From Meandrina meandrites (lineage: Eukaryota; Cnidaria; Anthozoa; Scleractinia; Meandrinidae), in the NCBI GenBank assembly GCA_963693305.1, contig OY855908.1, positions 18,556,993-18,620,992 on the forward strand: a stretch of 64,000 bases of DNA. Reading direction: 5' to 3'. The translations under genes and the position numbers were made by a program. Below are positions 23,766 through 35,400 of this stretch, one piece after another. Every line of letters begins with the position of its first letter. The first letter of the stretch is position 1. The notes below the pieces were generated by a model that saw only the letters and a list, made by a program, of their open reading frames with translations, ran no database searches and was not told where the DNA came from.

Positions 23766-24695
23766 GACACTAACATTTCTTTCACCATTGAACAAGAATG
23801 CAATGGAAAAATCTCTTTCCTTGACACACTGGTTTCTCGCAGCAATGGAGCAATTTCTGTGGATGTCTACAGAAAACCGATGCACACAGACAGATACTTA
23901 GACTTTAATTCCCACCATGACAAAAAACACAAAGAGAGCAGGGCAGCAACCCTCCTACATAGAGCGTTGAATTTACCTAACACATCTGAAGGGAAAGAAC
24001 GCAACCTTAATCATGTTTACGCAGCGCTGGAGTCTAATGGCTATCCGTCAAAATTTATCCACAATTTACAGACCAAAAAAACTCGACCACCGCCAAATTT
24101 ATCCCCTGAGGAACTTGTTGGAATGTTTTTCAATTTAGTTGAATCTTCTGAGTCACGCAAGTCTTTCGCGTCCCTTCCATATATCAAAGGTGTAACTGAG
24201 CCCTTGACCCGCGTTTTGAAAAAATATGATATCTCGGTCACAAATAAGCCATTGAACACTCTACAACAACAGTTCCCGGCCCCGAAGTTTCGCCCTGCTC
24301 CGGATTTACAAACCAACATTCTCTACAAAATTCCTTGCGCCAAGTGTTCTTGGTGTTATATTGGTGAAACTGGCAGAGCGTTTAACACCCGAAGAAAAGA
24401 ACACTTAAGAAATGTAAAAACAGCGGCTAAAGGCTCCAGAATTGCGAACCATGCATGGTCCCATGACCATTCCATTGACTTTAACAATGCCTCCGTAATC
24501 GACAAAGGCAGTTTCCGAATAAGAAAAACACTAGAATCGTGGCATTCCATGGTGACTCCAAATGCTGACAACAATTCCTGCCCACTCCCTGGGCAATACA
24601 ACATTCATTTTACACACATTCATAATTAATTTACATAGTCCATTCTTTTTTATTCTTACACATTTATATTCATATTTCGTCATTCATTTTTACCC

Positions 24696-24726
24696 GTTGA
24701 AGACTGTAGATCAAACAGTCGAAAGC
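24696..24726 (+). repeat. PLE 3'-tail hairpin followed by GAAA (plus copy)
   Basis: Sequence gttgaa, stem gactgt (24702-24707), loop agatcaa, stem acagtc (24715-24720), then GAAA at 24721-24724. This layout resembles a hammerhead core (CUGANGA, stem II, GAAA), but the CUGANGA half is degenerate. Confidence 0.6.
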
Positions 24727-24784
24727 TTGTACTTTTTAAATATTTTTAGCCAGAGATCGTCTTTAAATTTTTAATATTATTATT

Positions 24785-27700
24785 ATTATTACAAGTGAAA
24801 CCAGTAAAAACGATATATATAATTATATATCCCATAGAAAACAGGTAAATGTGAAAATACATTAGTGTGTATCAATCAGATCAATCTGCAGCTTACTTTC
24901 ATAAGCAAATGCCTTCATTGTGCAGCTCCAGAAAATATCCATACCGACCCCAAGGATGGTCATTGGAAATTCCGAGGGGGATGGGGGTCTCAATAGCACA
25001 AATTTTTAAAAGAAAGTATGAAGCCAAACTGGAATTCCCAGGGGCTGGGAGGGTCCAAACCAAAGAACCATCCTTGTGGAAGGTATGGATATTTTTTGGA
25101 ACCACACCCTGTGCAACCAAGCCTGTGCTAAAAAAAAACTTGGCACATTAACTTAACCTGGACTAAAATTGTTACGGCTGGGATTTCGGTGTCCAAGCGT
25201 GGGTTGCCTGTGTAGCACATTTTAGTTCACGCATGCGTGCTGTCAGCATTCTCGAACGGTGACCACGAGGGCCACCGAGTTATTACCTCAGGTTAGCTCA
25301 GAAATAGCTCTAGTTTTGTGATTTTAGTCGAGTTTTCAGTCTTTTGAGCCTCTATCCTGCGAGTTTGTCTCATGGATCCTCGTGTTAAAGATTTAAGTTG
25401 TTGTTACGATGGACTCGTTGATGGTTATGTCGTTTGTTAAGTCACCGTTCGCAACAAAAATTTATCGTCTGCGATAATAATTATGTAAATTCTCTGTTAT
25501 TTCATTATTTTTACATTTTTTTTATTGAAACAATTTTTTTTTGTCATGAACCCAAGAATGCTTTTAAAACTTACATGTAATTAAGTGTCAGTATTTACAT
25601 GCCTTATTGGGTTCTGGGATGTTCATATCATATAAATAGCTATAAATGTCACTCAAGTATATTCAGATTTAAACTAGCAACATGTGGGAATCAATCATGT
25701 GACAACTTTATTACATTGACACAATATGTATTTTTGAGTTCATTTTGACTAACAGGAATGCCATTGCAAAGTCTTCAAGTCACCTGTAAAAGAAACAAAA
25801 TAAACAAAAACTATTTATTTTGATGAAATTGCTATTTTCCAGCATGCAGACTCAGTATATTAAAATGAAATGGCCTTTTTCAGTGTGTGAAAAAAACCGG
25901 CTGCCTTTATGTTGGACTAGTGGCTCCAATAATTTTTTCCATTTGCTAGATAGCCAAATGACATTTATGGATTTTTATTTTTTGTTGTAGTTGTTTTGAA
26001 AGAAACATGGGACTTTGGGTAAGCTTGTTTCACCTTGCCCAGTCTACCTGAGTCAGACAAGGAAGAAATCAATTTTCTTTGCACCGCCTCCTTTCATTAC
26101 AGAAAAATGTCAGATTATTTTAATGTTTCAAAATGTTTTGGATCCCAAAGCTGAATTTTTGTAATCTATTCATTTCAAAACATTATGTCACCAAGAAATC
26201 TATGTTTGGTTTTCTTGTAGAGCAAGTTGCCAACAAAAGCTAAGCTGGAGTGTGTTTAAATCAAATTTACAGCTACTACTTGGCTAATTCCCATATGAGT
26301 TAAAAAAAACTTGGGCCTTGACAAGGTGCGAGCCAACAAGTCATGAGAGCCATTCCACTATATATAAATAACACACTGGTTAGCCTAAACAGTACTCCCG
26401 TTAGCCTGAGTATAGTTAGCTGAGGTGGCTTGAGGTTATGCCAATGATTGGACTTGGGTATTTCTGGCTTGCATGGCACTTATGTGTCATGAAACATGCG
26501 AGCCATGCAAGCCATTCCAGTTAGCCTGCATAAGATTCTGGTTGGCCTACATAGTACTCCGGTTAGCCCTAAAAGCACTTTGGTTGCCAAACGGTACATC
26601 ATGTTGCTTGCAGTTAGCTTTATATTGGAATTAGGGTTTTCTGGCTTGCTTAAGTTTAAGGCCTCATGCATTTTTACATTGCTACTTTAAAATGCTACTG
26701 AAGGTCATCCAACAACTGAAAATACAAGAAAATGTCAAACAGATTTTTGAGTCTAATGCGCATGCGCTTTAGACTCTATGTGGTGGAAATTGTCATGTAT
26801 GTAATTGGAATAAATGTTTTACAGTGCAAAATAATATGAATCCTCATTTTCAAGTGTGAAGCCCTGAAAATGTTCTCCTTCCAGCTGTTTTTTTTTTATA
26901 ATGCGTGGGAAACGCAACGTGAAATCGACATCTTTTGATGAAAAAAATCCGGAAGTGACATTTGTGTTCATAAACAAAAAATAACTTTGAAAAAAAAAAT
27001 GGAAAATTAAATAAAATTGTAGTCAGCAATTGATTGTTCAATTCAACTGAAGCAGGATTTCATTCACAGAATGCAACTTTCATTAAAAAGAGTTTTTTTC
27101 ACCATTCAAGATTCAATCTGGAGCTTGAAAACAAGGCAGTGTAATCAAATTACATTTCGCGCGAAATTTGCATAAATATTGAAACTTGTCAAAAAGTAGT
27201 TAAGACAGAATGAAAACTCACTTTAATAGTTATTGAATTCTGATCTGATTGTTATTTCCATGTATTGACTATTTGAAAGCTGTTCTCAGTCATGAAAACA
27301 AAACTCTTTCATTCAACTGCTTACAGTGTTTAATAGACGTGAAAATATTTCGCTTAATTAAATTACATTCTGCACGCAATGTTTTCTTTGCTCTCCTGTG
27401 TCGAAACGTTTAAGGAAATTGAAATCTTTGTTGAGCAGTATTGCATAAATTGTAAAGGAATTGAAAAAATATATATATTTTGGCTTATTTTGATGGGATT
27501 TAGGATATTTAGAATACTGAATAAGCGGCTGTATCTTGTCTATCTATGTGGCGGACCATTATTTTTTTGGAAGCTGGGGGATGAAAATTTTTCCAAGACA
27601 AACAATATTTTTTCTGTATCGTTGTCTGTGAAAACATTTTTTCCGGTGTCATCTTCCTGCAGACAATTGTTTTCATGCTTGCAAAAATTTTAGTTGGGCT

Positions 27701-29966
27701 TTTTTTGCTTTTGCAAACAAATTTTTCAGGATTCCCCCCCCCCCCCCCCCTCCTAAATCTATACGATCTTCCTATGGTCTACAACGCACTAACCTTTACA
27801 TGAATCGATGAACTCAAACCCTAAGTAACATGTTTTTCCTATTTCAAATATAACATTTTGTCAACTTTCTAAGTATATATATTATCGACTTCTTCTGAAC
27901 CACTCTTACTACCAAACCTCTACTACACCTCTTGCTCTATGCCGTAAATACCGAAACTACTTCAACATATTTCAACCGCACTAACAATCCATGACGCATT
28001 AGACTCATGTACCCACTGGGTACTATTTTTTATAAAGTAGACAAATGTCTAGTCAAAAAGCAGATCTTATTAAGTACCTCAGGTAATGAATGTGTGTAGA
28101 GAGAAGGAAGGGAATTGCTAGAATTGACTGTCAGATAACTATGTGTAAAACTAAGAGATCAACAACTACCTGAACTTGTTATAATCCATCGTTTAACTCA
28201 AAAGTAATCCAGAATGTCCTCAGTTCTGAATTCTGTAAATCCTGTCAAAACGTTAGGCATTCGTTTAGTCCCAAAAATTACCTGTAGACCACAAAATGCA
28301 AAAGAAACGGAAATCTATGTTTACCAATACAATAAAACATCATGGGAAGAACAAATTCTAAGTTAAGAAATGGTCTCATTTATTAAACATGCCCAAAGAG
28401 GCATTCCAAAACGTGAGTAGCACTGTTTAATTGAAGTCTAGATTAGCTACCAGGTTGACTGCAAGTAGTCTCTAGTCTAACTTTAATAAAGAGAAAAAGA
28501 GATCACACTGAGCTGAAATGTTTCATCCAATTTCAAAGGTATCACATCAAAGGTGTTGCAGTAATTTCAAATTTCTCTGACATAATTTTTCTTTGCGGCC
28601 TGAAATGGCCACTTGGTCAATATTTTGAGGAACATTTCCTCACGTATAAATAATGAAAGGATGCGATTCTTACTAATTTGAAGTACAGTAGCTTAAAATT
28701 CAGATGACAAACATAAATAACAGTTACATGCCTCAATGAAATGACTGCCATTTAATACTATCTTCTCGTTCTCACTATCTATTTTTACGCCGAGCTCGGC
28801 TTTAATTCCAGTAAGCTAAGTTGATAAACATGATAAACGTCGAAGACATAAGATTCAACCAGTCTAAAAAACATAATTGTAAAGGGAGAAACACTTACCT
28901 CAGGTCCCTGAAAGTTTCTGTTACCCACGTTTCTACTCATTCCATATTCTTCTTTTTGGGAATGCAAATAAAGGAGGTATATTCTATGTTTGGGGACTCG
29001 TTTTGATCACGTTGAGAAGGAAAAACATCATCAAAACTCTCCTCTATAACTCAAAATCACTCCATTAGATTCCCCTTTCTTGTCGCCATTTTGAAAATGC
29101 TCTTGTTGTTAGCCCGCAATACGAACCACGGGGAATCCACTGAGGAGACCCCCAGCAGGGGGAGGGGGAGGGGCAGCTACTTAACCTCTCCCCAGGCCCA
29201 TTCCTTTTGTCTGAAAGAAATTAAATCCATCCACGCCAAACACATTGAAATGAGAAGAAACTGATAATGCCATCATAAAGAGCATGCAGTGCTGTCTTTG
29301 GCAAAATTGCTGTGTAGGAAGCCTACAAACTTTTCAATTGTATTTTTTACTTCCGATATTTTTACGAGAAAGTAATCATGGCAATTTTTTGAAACACTAT
29401 TTAAAAGGCTACAACTTCGCTTAAAAAAATCCTGAGGGAGATCCTAGTAAAGTTTTCAAGCCAATTAAAAACTGTGGTCCACTCTGGTCACCTGACTGAT
29501 GATGTCATAACAATAAAAGTGATAAAAATGTACTTAACATATAAATGTCTTCTAACATGTAATTTGTTGTTTCCTCACATTTAATGCAACGCCAGATACG
29601 CACTTGTACCCAGACTCCCACTTTTTGAAAATCGTACATAGCTCCCTTAATATATATATATTTTGTTCAGTACCAAGGCAGTCCGAAATGTCTCACACCA
29701 ATGTGCTTCAAACTGCATTGACTGCTTTTTCAGTAACAAAATATCTTTGCCACAGTGAGCAAAAACGAACTTGAGAGCAATGTCACATGACTAATGACGT
29801 CATCGCCCTAGGTGTTATACAAGAAGTGGTTATTGTTAGGAGTTATTTCTATACGACGTTGTACTCCTGCTGGCTTCAAACTGACCAAGTTCTTTGACAT
29901 TGACGATTTTCAGCTGCAAAGGATTTTGGGAAGGTTTTTATTATAATTATATATCGTTTTTATAAT
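24785..29966. repeat. 5.2-kb repeat unit, copy 1, A+T-rich, no clear coding
   Basis: Long stretches match 40985-49222 in the same order. Examples are caatctgcagcttactttc, ctacctgagtcag, tttaattccagt and agcccgcaatacg. The ends are weakly inverted: aaaaacgatatat...aattata at about 24807 and its inverse near 29940-29962. The left edge lies in an ATT microsatellite in both copies. These features suggest a large non-autonomous DNA transposon. I find no transposase in either copy, and the longest frames are under 110 codons. It contains tandem ttagcct-type units (about 26370-26600), a poly-C run near 27736 and short poly-A tracts. Confidence 0.65.
26340..26600 (+). repeat. Degenerate ttagcct tandem repeats
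   Basis: Units of about 20-25 bp built on a/ggttagcct plus a variable word and cactcc/tactcc recur here. They recur again in the second copy of the 5-kb repeat (47800-48060) and inside the MITE at 32719-32840. Confidence 0.6.
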
Positions 29967-30319
29967 TACTAATTGTCGCAAAAGTCATCAAAACTACCTT
30001 ATTGTTACTAATTTTCGTGATTTCAAAGTTATCTCGAAATTTGATACACTTTTCCTCTAATTTTTCTTGAAAACACGACTTAATGCTCGCCAAGTTCGAA
30101 ATTAAGACTGCGGGAAAATTAGTAGGTATAAGGTAATAAAAGGTTTTCAGAATGTTCTGAAAATTGAAAACTTACTGCAAGACTGCTGAAAACCGGGAAA
30201 TGTCGACTATAACATACTTAATTTTTTTAATTTTGAATGGGCAAAAACCATTGATTGAAAATGATATTTCCAATAAAGTAACTGTAAAAGAGAAGTCATT
30301 GAAATTGAATAACCTTTCT
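29967..30319. other. No recognisable gene
   Basis: A+T-rich sequence between the 5.2-kb repeat and the MULE-like relic. It ends in a splice-acceptor-like cctttcttgcag at about 30324. Confidence 0.5.
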
Positions 30320-32336
30320 TGCAGGGAGGAAACCGTATTCTTTGGTGATAATGACGCAATTCCATACCTATACAGAGGACAACGTACATTGAACTTTGAA
30401 CAGAGGATCCAGATTCTTCACCTCGACGTAGACACATCAAAAATTTGCTGAAGAAGACCAAACAGTGTCATGGAAAACGCAGCTTTTGTAGTTGATAGAG
30501 CCCAGCTCAAGAACAGCGAAGACTGGCTTGTTACTGAACTTGGGGCCTTTGAGAATCATGGCTCAAGTGCACGCGTTTTTGTCATTCATGGGGATGAGAT
30601 AGTTGAAAAACATTTTTCCAGAGGGACTAAAGCAGAAGGGGGAGTATCTTGTGAGAAACATTTTTGAACAGCACAAGAAATATAACGATTTCAATCGAAC
30701 GTCGACCGTTATCACTAGATGGGATGGCGATGAGCTGCCATTGGGTTTGGTACAATTCACCTTTGCTGCAGATGAACATCGCATAAGCCCTCATAAGCAC
30801 CCTCGTTCTGGAAAGCAGTTCATCCCAATGGCACCATCCACAAAAGCAAAGTTGTTCAAAGAGGCAACTGGAAGAAAGGGTCCTTCGCGAATCTATGATG
30901 AAGTTTGGGAGGCAGCAGGCGGCATACTTGACTGTGAGCAGGTTGCAGACTTGCCAAGAGATAGTAAACAATTGATTAATGCCCGTCAAAGAGCCCAAAA
31001 CAAGTCCCACAAAGAAAGATTTGCCAGTTTACTGGAACTTTGTAAAGAAGATAAAGCTGTGTGCAATCTCCAATGGACGCCATCGCCAAGAGTGGTGTTC
31101 CTTACCAACGAGCTGGCGGAAGACATCGTACGAGAGTGCCGCCGTCCCGACTCCACATCTATAGTGTCAATAGACACGACATTTAATGTCGGAAACTTCT
31201 ATGTGACCACAACAATGTACCAAAGTGAAAAGGTCATAAGCAAGAAATCTGGTAAGGCTGCCAACTTGCCTGGCCCACCAAAACTCAAAGGGACTATTTC
31301 TACTTCGCCCACACCCTTCTAGAGAGTAATTATGCTCTAGAGCGAATTGAGTTTTTGGGAGGGGACAGGGATAAGGCCCAATCGTGCTTCCTTAAGCCAT
31401 TAAAGGGCTGCACGTTTATCCCACGCAAGAAACACGTCGAGGAGTTACGAAAGGTAACAGACCTTGGGCTGAGTTCTATCAGACCTGAGATTTTGCAAGA
31501 TATTTTTCAAGACGAGCATAAGAAAGAAAAGGGAATCATCGACAGTGAAACCGAAGAGGAATTCTTGGCGAAAGTGGAAAGTGTGTCAAACAAGTGGGAC
31601 AAAATCAAAGAAGACCTAACAGGGAAAACACCACAGTTCTCACGTTACTTCCAAAAGCACATCCAAGACAATATGACCAGTAGTCATATCCTTGACCGGG
31701 CCACTTCCACATACAGTCCAAATATCGGGAAAGAATTCAAAGTTAGCTTGCCTCGAATGCCCATGGTACAACGAGTACGGAATCTGCGCCCACACTTAAG
31801 CTGTGGCCCGCCATCTTGGCGTACTTTCCGATTACGTTAAGTCTTACCAAGTGCCACTTGACAGTATGGTGGGCACAACGATTCCAAGGGGAGCTGGAAA
31901 AAAAGATAACAAACGCGAAAACATCTGCAAATGAAAGTCAAAACCTCCCTGAGATGTATCACAATATGGTGATCACATTGAAGTAGGGCCATCACAAGAG
32001 TCTGGTGCAGCTTCTCCCTATGAAATCATTTTCATTTGTGACACCAAAGCAACCACCTGCTATGATTGCAAAGGACGGGTGCGGGACAAAGCTTCTGATC
32101 CGCCTCGACCTGCTCCGTGTGACATTTTTCTGCGACATTCAGAGCATCGCATGTTCAAACGTCGCGGTAAAACGAAGATACGCATCTCAAAAGAGCCTGA
32201 ACAGGTGTACTACCATCCCCTGTGCTCTTGTGCCCCAATGGCGTCAAGACATAACCGCCCCTGCGATCTGGATGTTAAGTCTAAGTTTGCAGAGACTACC
32301 AAGCAACTTTTGTGGCACGAATATGGTATATAGTAT
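30320..32336 (+). pseudogene. MULE-like (Mutator-family) transposase relic 1
   Basis: Coding traces run through several frames. From about 30325 (after cttgcag) one frame continues past a TGA near 30449 to 30667. A shifted frame holds 239 codons (30603-31322) ending in a SIDTTFNVGNFYVTT block, which resembles the first catalytic Asp region of MULE-type DDE transposases. A further frameshift near 31300 leads to ERIEFLGGDRDKAQS (the usual G-T-D-x-E-K-A block) and an F/K-rich helical segment to 31840. A Cys-rich C-terminal piece follows (32005-32336: CYDCKG, HPLCSC). At least three frameshifts and stops kill it. Family assignment rests on these motifs from memory. Confidence 0.6.
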
Positions 32337-32407
32337 TAAGTTTTAAATACCATTATTATTAATTCCAAATATTTCTCCATTTCTGCACCTCATTCATTGA
32401 CAAGGGT

Positions 32408-32996
32408 GGTGATGGACAAAAGACTGACCCCCAGTCCATGGACTACCCCGATGGACTACCCAAATGGACTACCAAAATGGACTACCCTAAAATGGACTAC
32501 CCCTAAGAAATCCTATTTTGAATGAGTAGGATTGAAAGAACTGCTATTTCTATACTTACAATGCATGGGCCTTCTTTATGGTTATCCTCACGGACACTTA
32601 AGCACCTAAATACAGGAATCGCACCGACCTTGAAAGGCACCGGGAACGAAGGTGATCGGGTGATTAAGCTATTTTAACTATCAATATAGCACTCCTTTTA
32701 GTGGCTACTACTCACCTCGGTTAGCCTGCTATGCACTCTGGTTAGCCTACTTTTCACTCCGGTTAGCCTACTATGCACTCCAGTTAGCCTACTATTCACC
32801 CCGGTTAGCCTGCTATGCACTTTAGTTAGCCTGTTTACGGTTAGCTCTTTATATTGTGAGGGTAACACAATATATTCTTAATATTATTGGTTCCTGGGAG
32901 CTCCCGGGTAGCAAAATAGGATTTTTTAGGGGTAGTCCATTTGGGTAGTCCATCGGGGAAGTCCATGGACTGGGGGTCAGTCTTTTGTCCATCACC
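32408..32996. mobile_element. 589-bp MITE with ~85-bp TIRs and 9-bp target duplication
   Basis: The ends are long inverted repeats beginning ggtgatggacaaaagactg (32408) and, inverted, the same at 32996. The left arm has extra copies of a 13-bp tggactaccaaaa-type unit. The 9-mer gacaagggt is duplicated at 32399-32407 and 32997-33005. The interior has a 21-bp tandem repeat (32719-32833). Removing it rejoins the gag frame of gypsy element D (ID-KGPNMEW). A 9-bp duplication with long TIRs fits a Mutator-like MITE. Confidence 0.9.
32719..32833 (+). repeat. 21-bp tandem repeat inside MITE
   Basis: There are five units of the form ggttagcctNctatNcactcN plus a partial unit, each 21 bp with scattered substitutions. 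The ggttagcct core is also repeated in both copies of the 5-kb repeat. Confidence 0.85.
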
Positions 32997-33005
32997 GACA
33001 AGGGT

Positions 33006-34850
33006 CCAAACATGGAATGGAGTACGGATGAGAACCTATACTCACACTTCAACATGTGGAAGCAATGCTGTGAACTGCTCTTTACAGGCCCGATGGCCAA
33101 AATTGACGAAGAAATTCAGTATAAGCACCTGCTTTACTGGGCCAGCGAGCATGGCTTAGAGCTGTTCAACAGCTGGGGCCTCTCGGCAGAAGAACAAAAG
33201 ACAATGGAAAACTACTGGAAGAAATTCGAAAACTACTTGAAACCTCACTCAAACCAGCTTATCGCCGCCTGGGAGCTACACAATCTTCAACAAGGTACAC
33301 TACCATTAGAAGAATTTATTGCAAAGCGAACTATCCATTGGAACATCATGATCGATTCTTGAGAGACTTCCTTGTACTCGGCAAGAATTCAGACGATGTC
33401 AGAAAGGAGTGTTTCAAAGAAGGAAATGCTCTGACATTCAGCACAGCTAGAGAAATGGCAAAAGCAGACAAGTCAGCAGACAAGCAGCTTCAGCTAATGA
33501 ACCTAGTAGTGTCAGCAGTATTTCTTGAACACTGCCAGCCAGCCCTGCCAAACTAGATGAAGTATGAGAGTGCACTGATCAAGATGTTGTACTCAGTCAC
33601 TTAAAAGATGTCGTGCATCATGGATGGCCAGAATATCCAAATGAATGCCCACAAGAGCTGAAAGAGTTCTGGAACTTCAGAGAGGACCTGACTGTTGAAA
33701 ATGGCCTCATTCTTAAGGGACACAAACTCGTAATTCCCAGTAAGCTACGCCCACAGATGTTACAAATCATACACCAAGGACATATGGGAACGGAGAAGTG
33801 TCTCCTGGGGGCAAGGGACAGCCTGTTTTAGCCAGGCATATCAAGGGATATCAAAGAGATGACAGAGAACTGTCCGACATGCGCACAATTTTCCAAACAG
33901 CAACCAAAAGAAACATTGCATCCACACAATGTACCAAGTTATCCATGGCAGAGGCTCCGATGCGATCTGTTTGACTATGGAGGTGCTCAATACTTAATAG
34001 TCACAGACTATTACAGCAAATACCCCATCATTAGAAAGTTGAACTCAACGACATCTGCTGCAATAATCAACCACCTCAAATTAATCAATGCAGAACACGG
34101 CATACCAGAATCCCTGGTATCTGACAATGCCCCTCAATACTGCAGCAAGGAATTTGCAGCGTTCTGTAACATTACTTGCTCACCAGTGTATCCAAAGAGC
34201 AATGGATTCATAGAGAGGATGGTACAAGCCATAAAGAGCCTTCTAAGGAAGTCCGAGGCTGCAGTACAAGACCTGTATCTTGCGCTCTTCTGATACTGGG
34301 CAACGCCTGTCAATAGCAACTTACCATCATCAGCCAAGTTACTGAAATATAGAGAATATCGCGCCCAACTACCCAGCAGTGGACGACTCCAATGGTCACA
34401 AGCAAAAGAATGCCACCAAGATCAGCTGCAGCACCGCCGAGATGTTCAGAAACAGCAGCATGATGGCAAGTCCACACGTGAGCTACAAAAGCTAGTACCA
34501 GGCCAACCAGTATCGGTGTTCCAACCAAAAACCAAGACCTGGACTCCGGCAACACTGAAAGAGCAAACGAACCATCCAAGATCCTACATTGTAGAGACAA
34601 ACAGTGGTTCTGAACCAAGGCGCAACAGAATACAGTTAAAACGTTCAGGCCAAGTAGCACCTAGCCTTGAAGGGCAACTTCTCTCTAACCAAGACAATCC
34701 ATCACACCCCAGTGCACCAAGACCCGTCACCAAGATTACCCCAGACACCCCAGAAACCAGCTACAGCTGCTGAGGGAAGTTCCGACCAACCTCTGACAAC
34801 CAGAAGTGGTCGTGTTGTAAAGAAGCCATTTAGCCTGGACCTTTAAACTT
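33006..34850 (+). pseudogene. gag-integrase remnant of gypsy element D
   Basis: Gag runs from the MITE edge (KGPNMEWSTDENLYSHF) to 33362, where it shifts frame. It continues to about 33510 (FLVLGKNSDDVRKECF...REMAKADKSADKQ). It then joins the integrase N-terminal region (33613: HHGWPEYPNECPQELKEFW). An in-frame TAG at 33829 interrupts the HHCC finger. The core keeps D (RCDLFDYGG), D (VSDNAPQY) and E (GFIERMVQ) with a stop at 34291. The basic C-terminal tail (HPRSYIVET) runs to 34771. The deletion and stops make it non-functional. Confidence 0.87.
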
Positions 34851-34989
34851 TGTTAATTAGAACAACTCAGCTTAGCCGTCTGAAAATTTTGTTGCGTTGG
34901 ATTCAATTTGAACAATACTTGCGTTATTTAGGTTCCAATTTATAGGCCAAGTTTGTTTCTTTTACCCGGCAAAGTTTATAGGGTGGAGA

Positions 34990-35106
34990 TGTAAAGATAT
35001 CAGGTTTTGCCCATGCGCAGGAGGACTAGACAGAATCATACACGTGTGCTTGTACTCGTTAGCTGGAATAAAAAGTTATCTTTGCTACACTTGGAATAAC
35101 TTTACA
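34990..35106 (+). repeat. 3' LTR of gypsy element D
   Basis: It runs from tgtaaagatatcagg to ataactttaca after the purine run ggtggaga. It ends TG...CA as expected. The right edge is inferred from that rule only. Confidence 0.7.
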
Positions 35107-35140
35107 CCCATTTAGCTCTTTTTCTGTTTTTTAAAAGTCA

Positions 35141-35400
35141 ATAGAAGGGATGAAAGAACTTCTTCATTTTACCAATTCTGAAGAGTTCAAGGCCATGTAT
35201 AATGAGGTGTTTATCATACCAAAACGTATTAATCAAGACATGCTTGAATCATTTTTCTCAACCGAAAGACAAATTTGTGGTGGCTCCTGGAACATGACAG
35301 CATTTACAAATGGCTAAAGTGCCAATGGATACAACACCTTGCAGTCCACCAAGCTAATAAAAAACAAGCAAACAAACGTCAATGAAGTAGGAGTGTTACA
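35141..35400 (+). pseudogene. P-element/THAP9-like transposase C-terminal fragment
   Basis: An open segment preceded by a splice-acceptor-like gtcaatag reads IEGMKELLHF...FIIPKRINQDMLESFFSTERQICGG. It passes a TAA at about 35316 and continues NGYNTLQSTKLI. The N-x-D-x-x-E-x-F-F...R...GG pattern is typical of the C-terminal region of P-element and THAP9-like transposases. Only this exon-sized piece is visible. The rest may lie outside, may be hidden by gypsy D, or may be lost. Confidence 0.5.

Larger units (their letters stand above)
19136..24629 (+). pseudogene. PLE RT C-terminus + GIY-YIG endonuclease (segments 19136-19218 and 23771-24629)
   Basis: Leaving out gypsy element C and one copy of its 5-bp duplication, the two segments total 942 nt, an uninterrupted frame of 313 codons plus stop. 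The order is RT motif (RYVDDSF), the SFLDTLVSR and DVYRKP blocks, a linker, then the GIY-YIG endonuclease (LYKIPC, CYIGETGR, RRKEH, and an H-rich NHAWSHDHS segment). Everything N-terminal to the RT active site is missing. GIY-YIG endonucleases of PLEs cut target DNA for reverse transcription. This copy is truncated and split, so it is inactive, but it was intact over this stretch when C inserted. Confidence 0.9.
19136..24777 (+). mobile_element. Penelope-like element, plus-strand copy, split by gypsy element C
   Basis: The element starts at the RT catalytic loop (AAACGTTACGTTGATGAC, encoding KRYVDD). It is interrupted at 19218 by gypsy element C and resumes at 23766/23771. It then continues through the GIY-YIG domain to the 3' tail ending near 24777. 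It forms a head-to-head inverted pair with 18003-19135. Confidence 0.88.
32375..35106 (+). mobile_element. Ty3/gypsy LTR retrotransposon D, internally deleted
   Basis: Gag sequence is followed abruptly by integrase: PR, RT, RNase H and the start of IN are gone (junction near 33520-33590). The 3' end has a purine run ggtggaga and one LTR of 117 bp (34990-35106). No matching 5' LTR was found in the window, and the left limit is uncertain because a MITE sits in gag. It is a separate family from A, B and C, though the integrase is closest to B and C. Confidence 0.85.
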
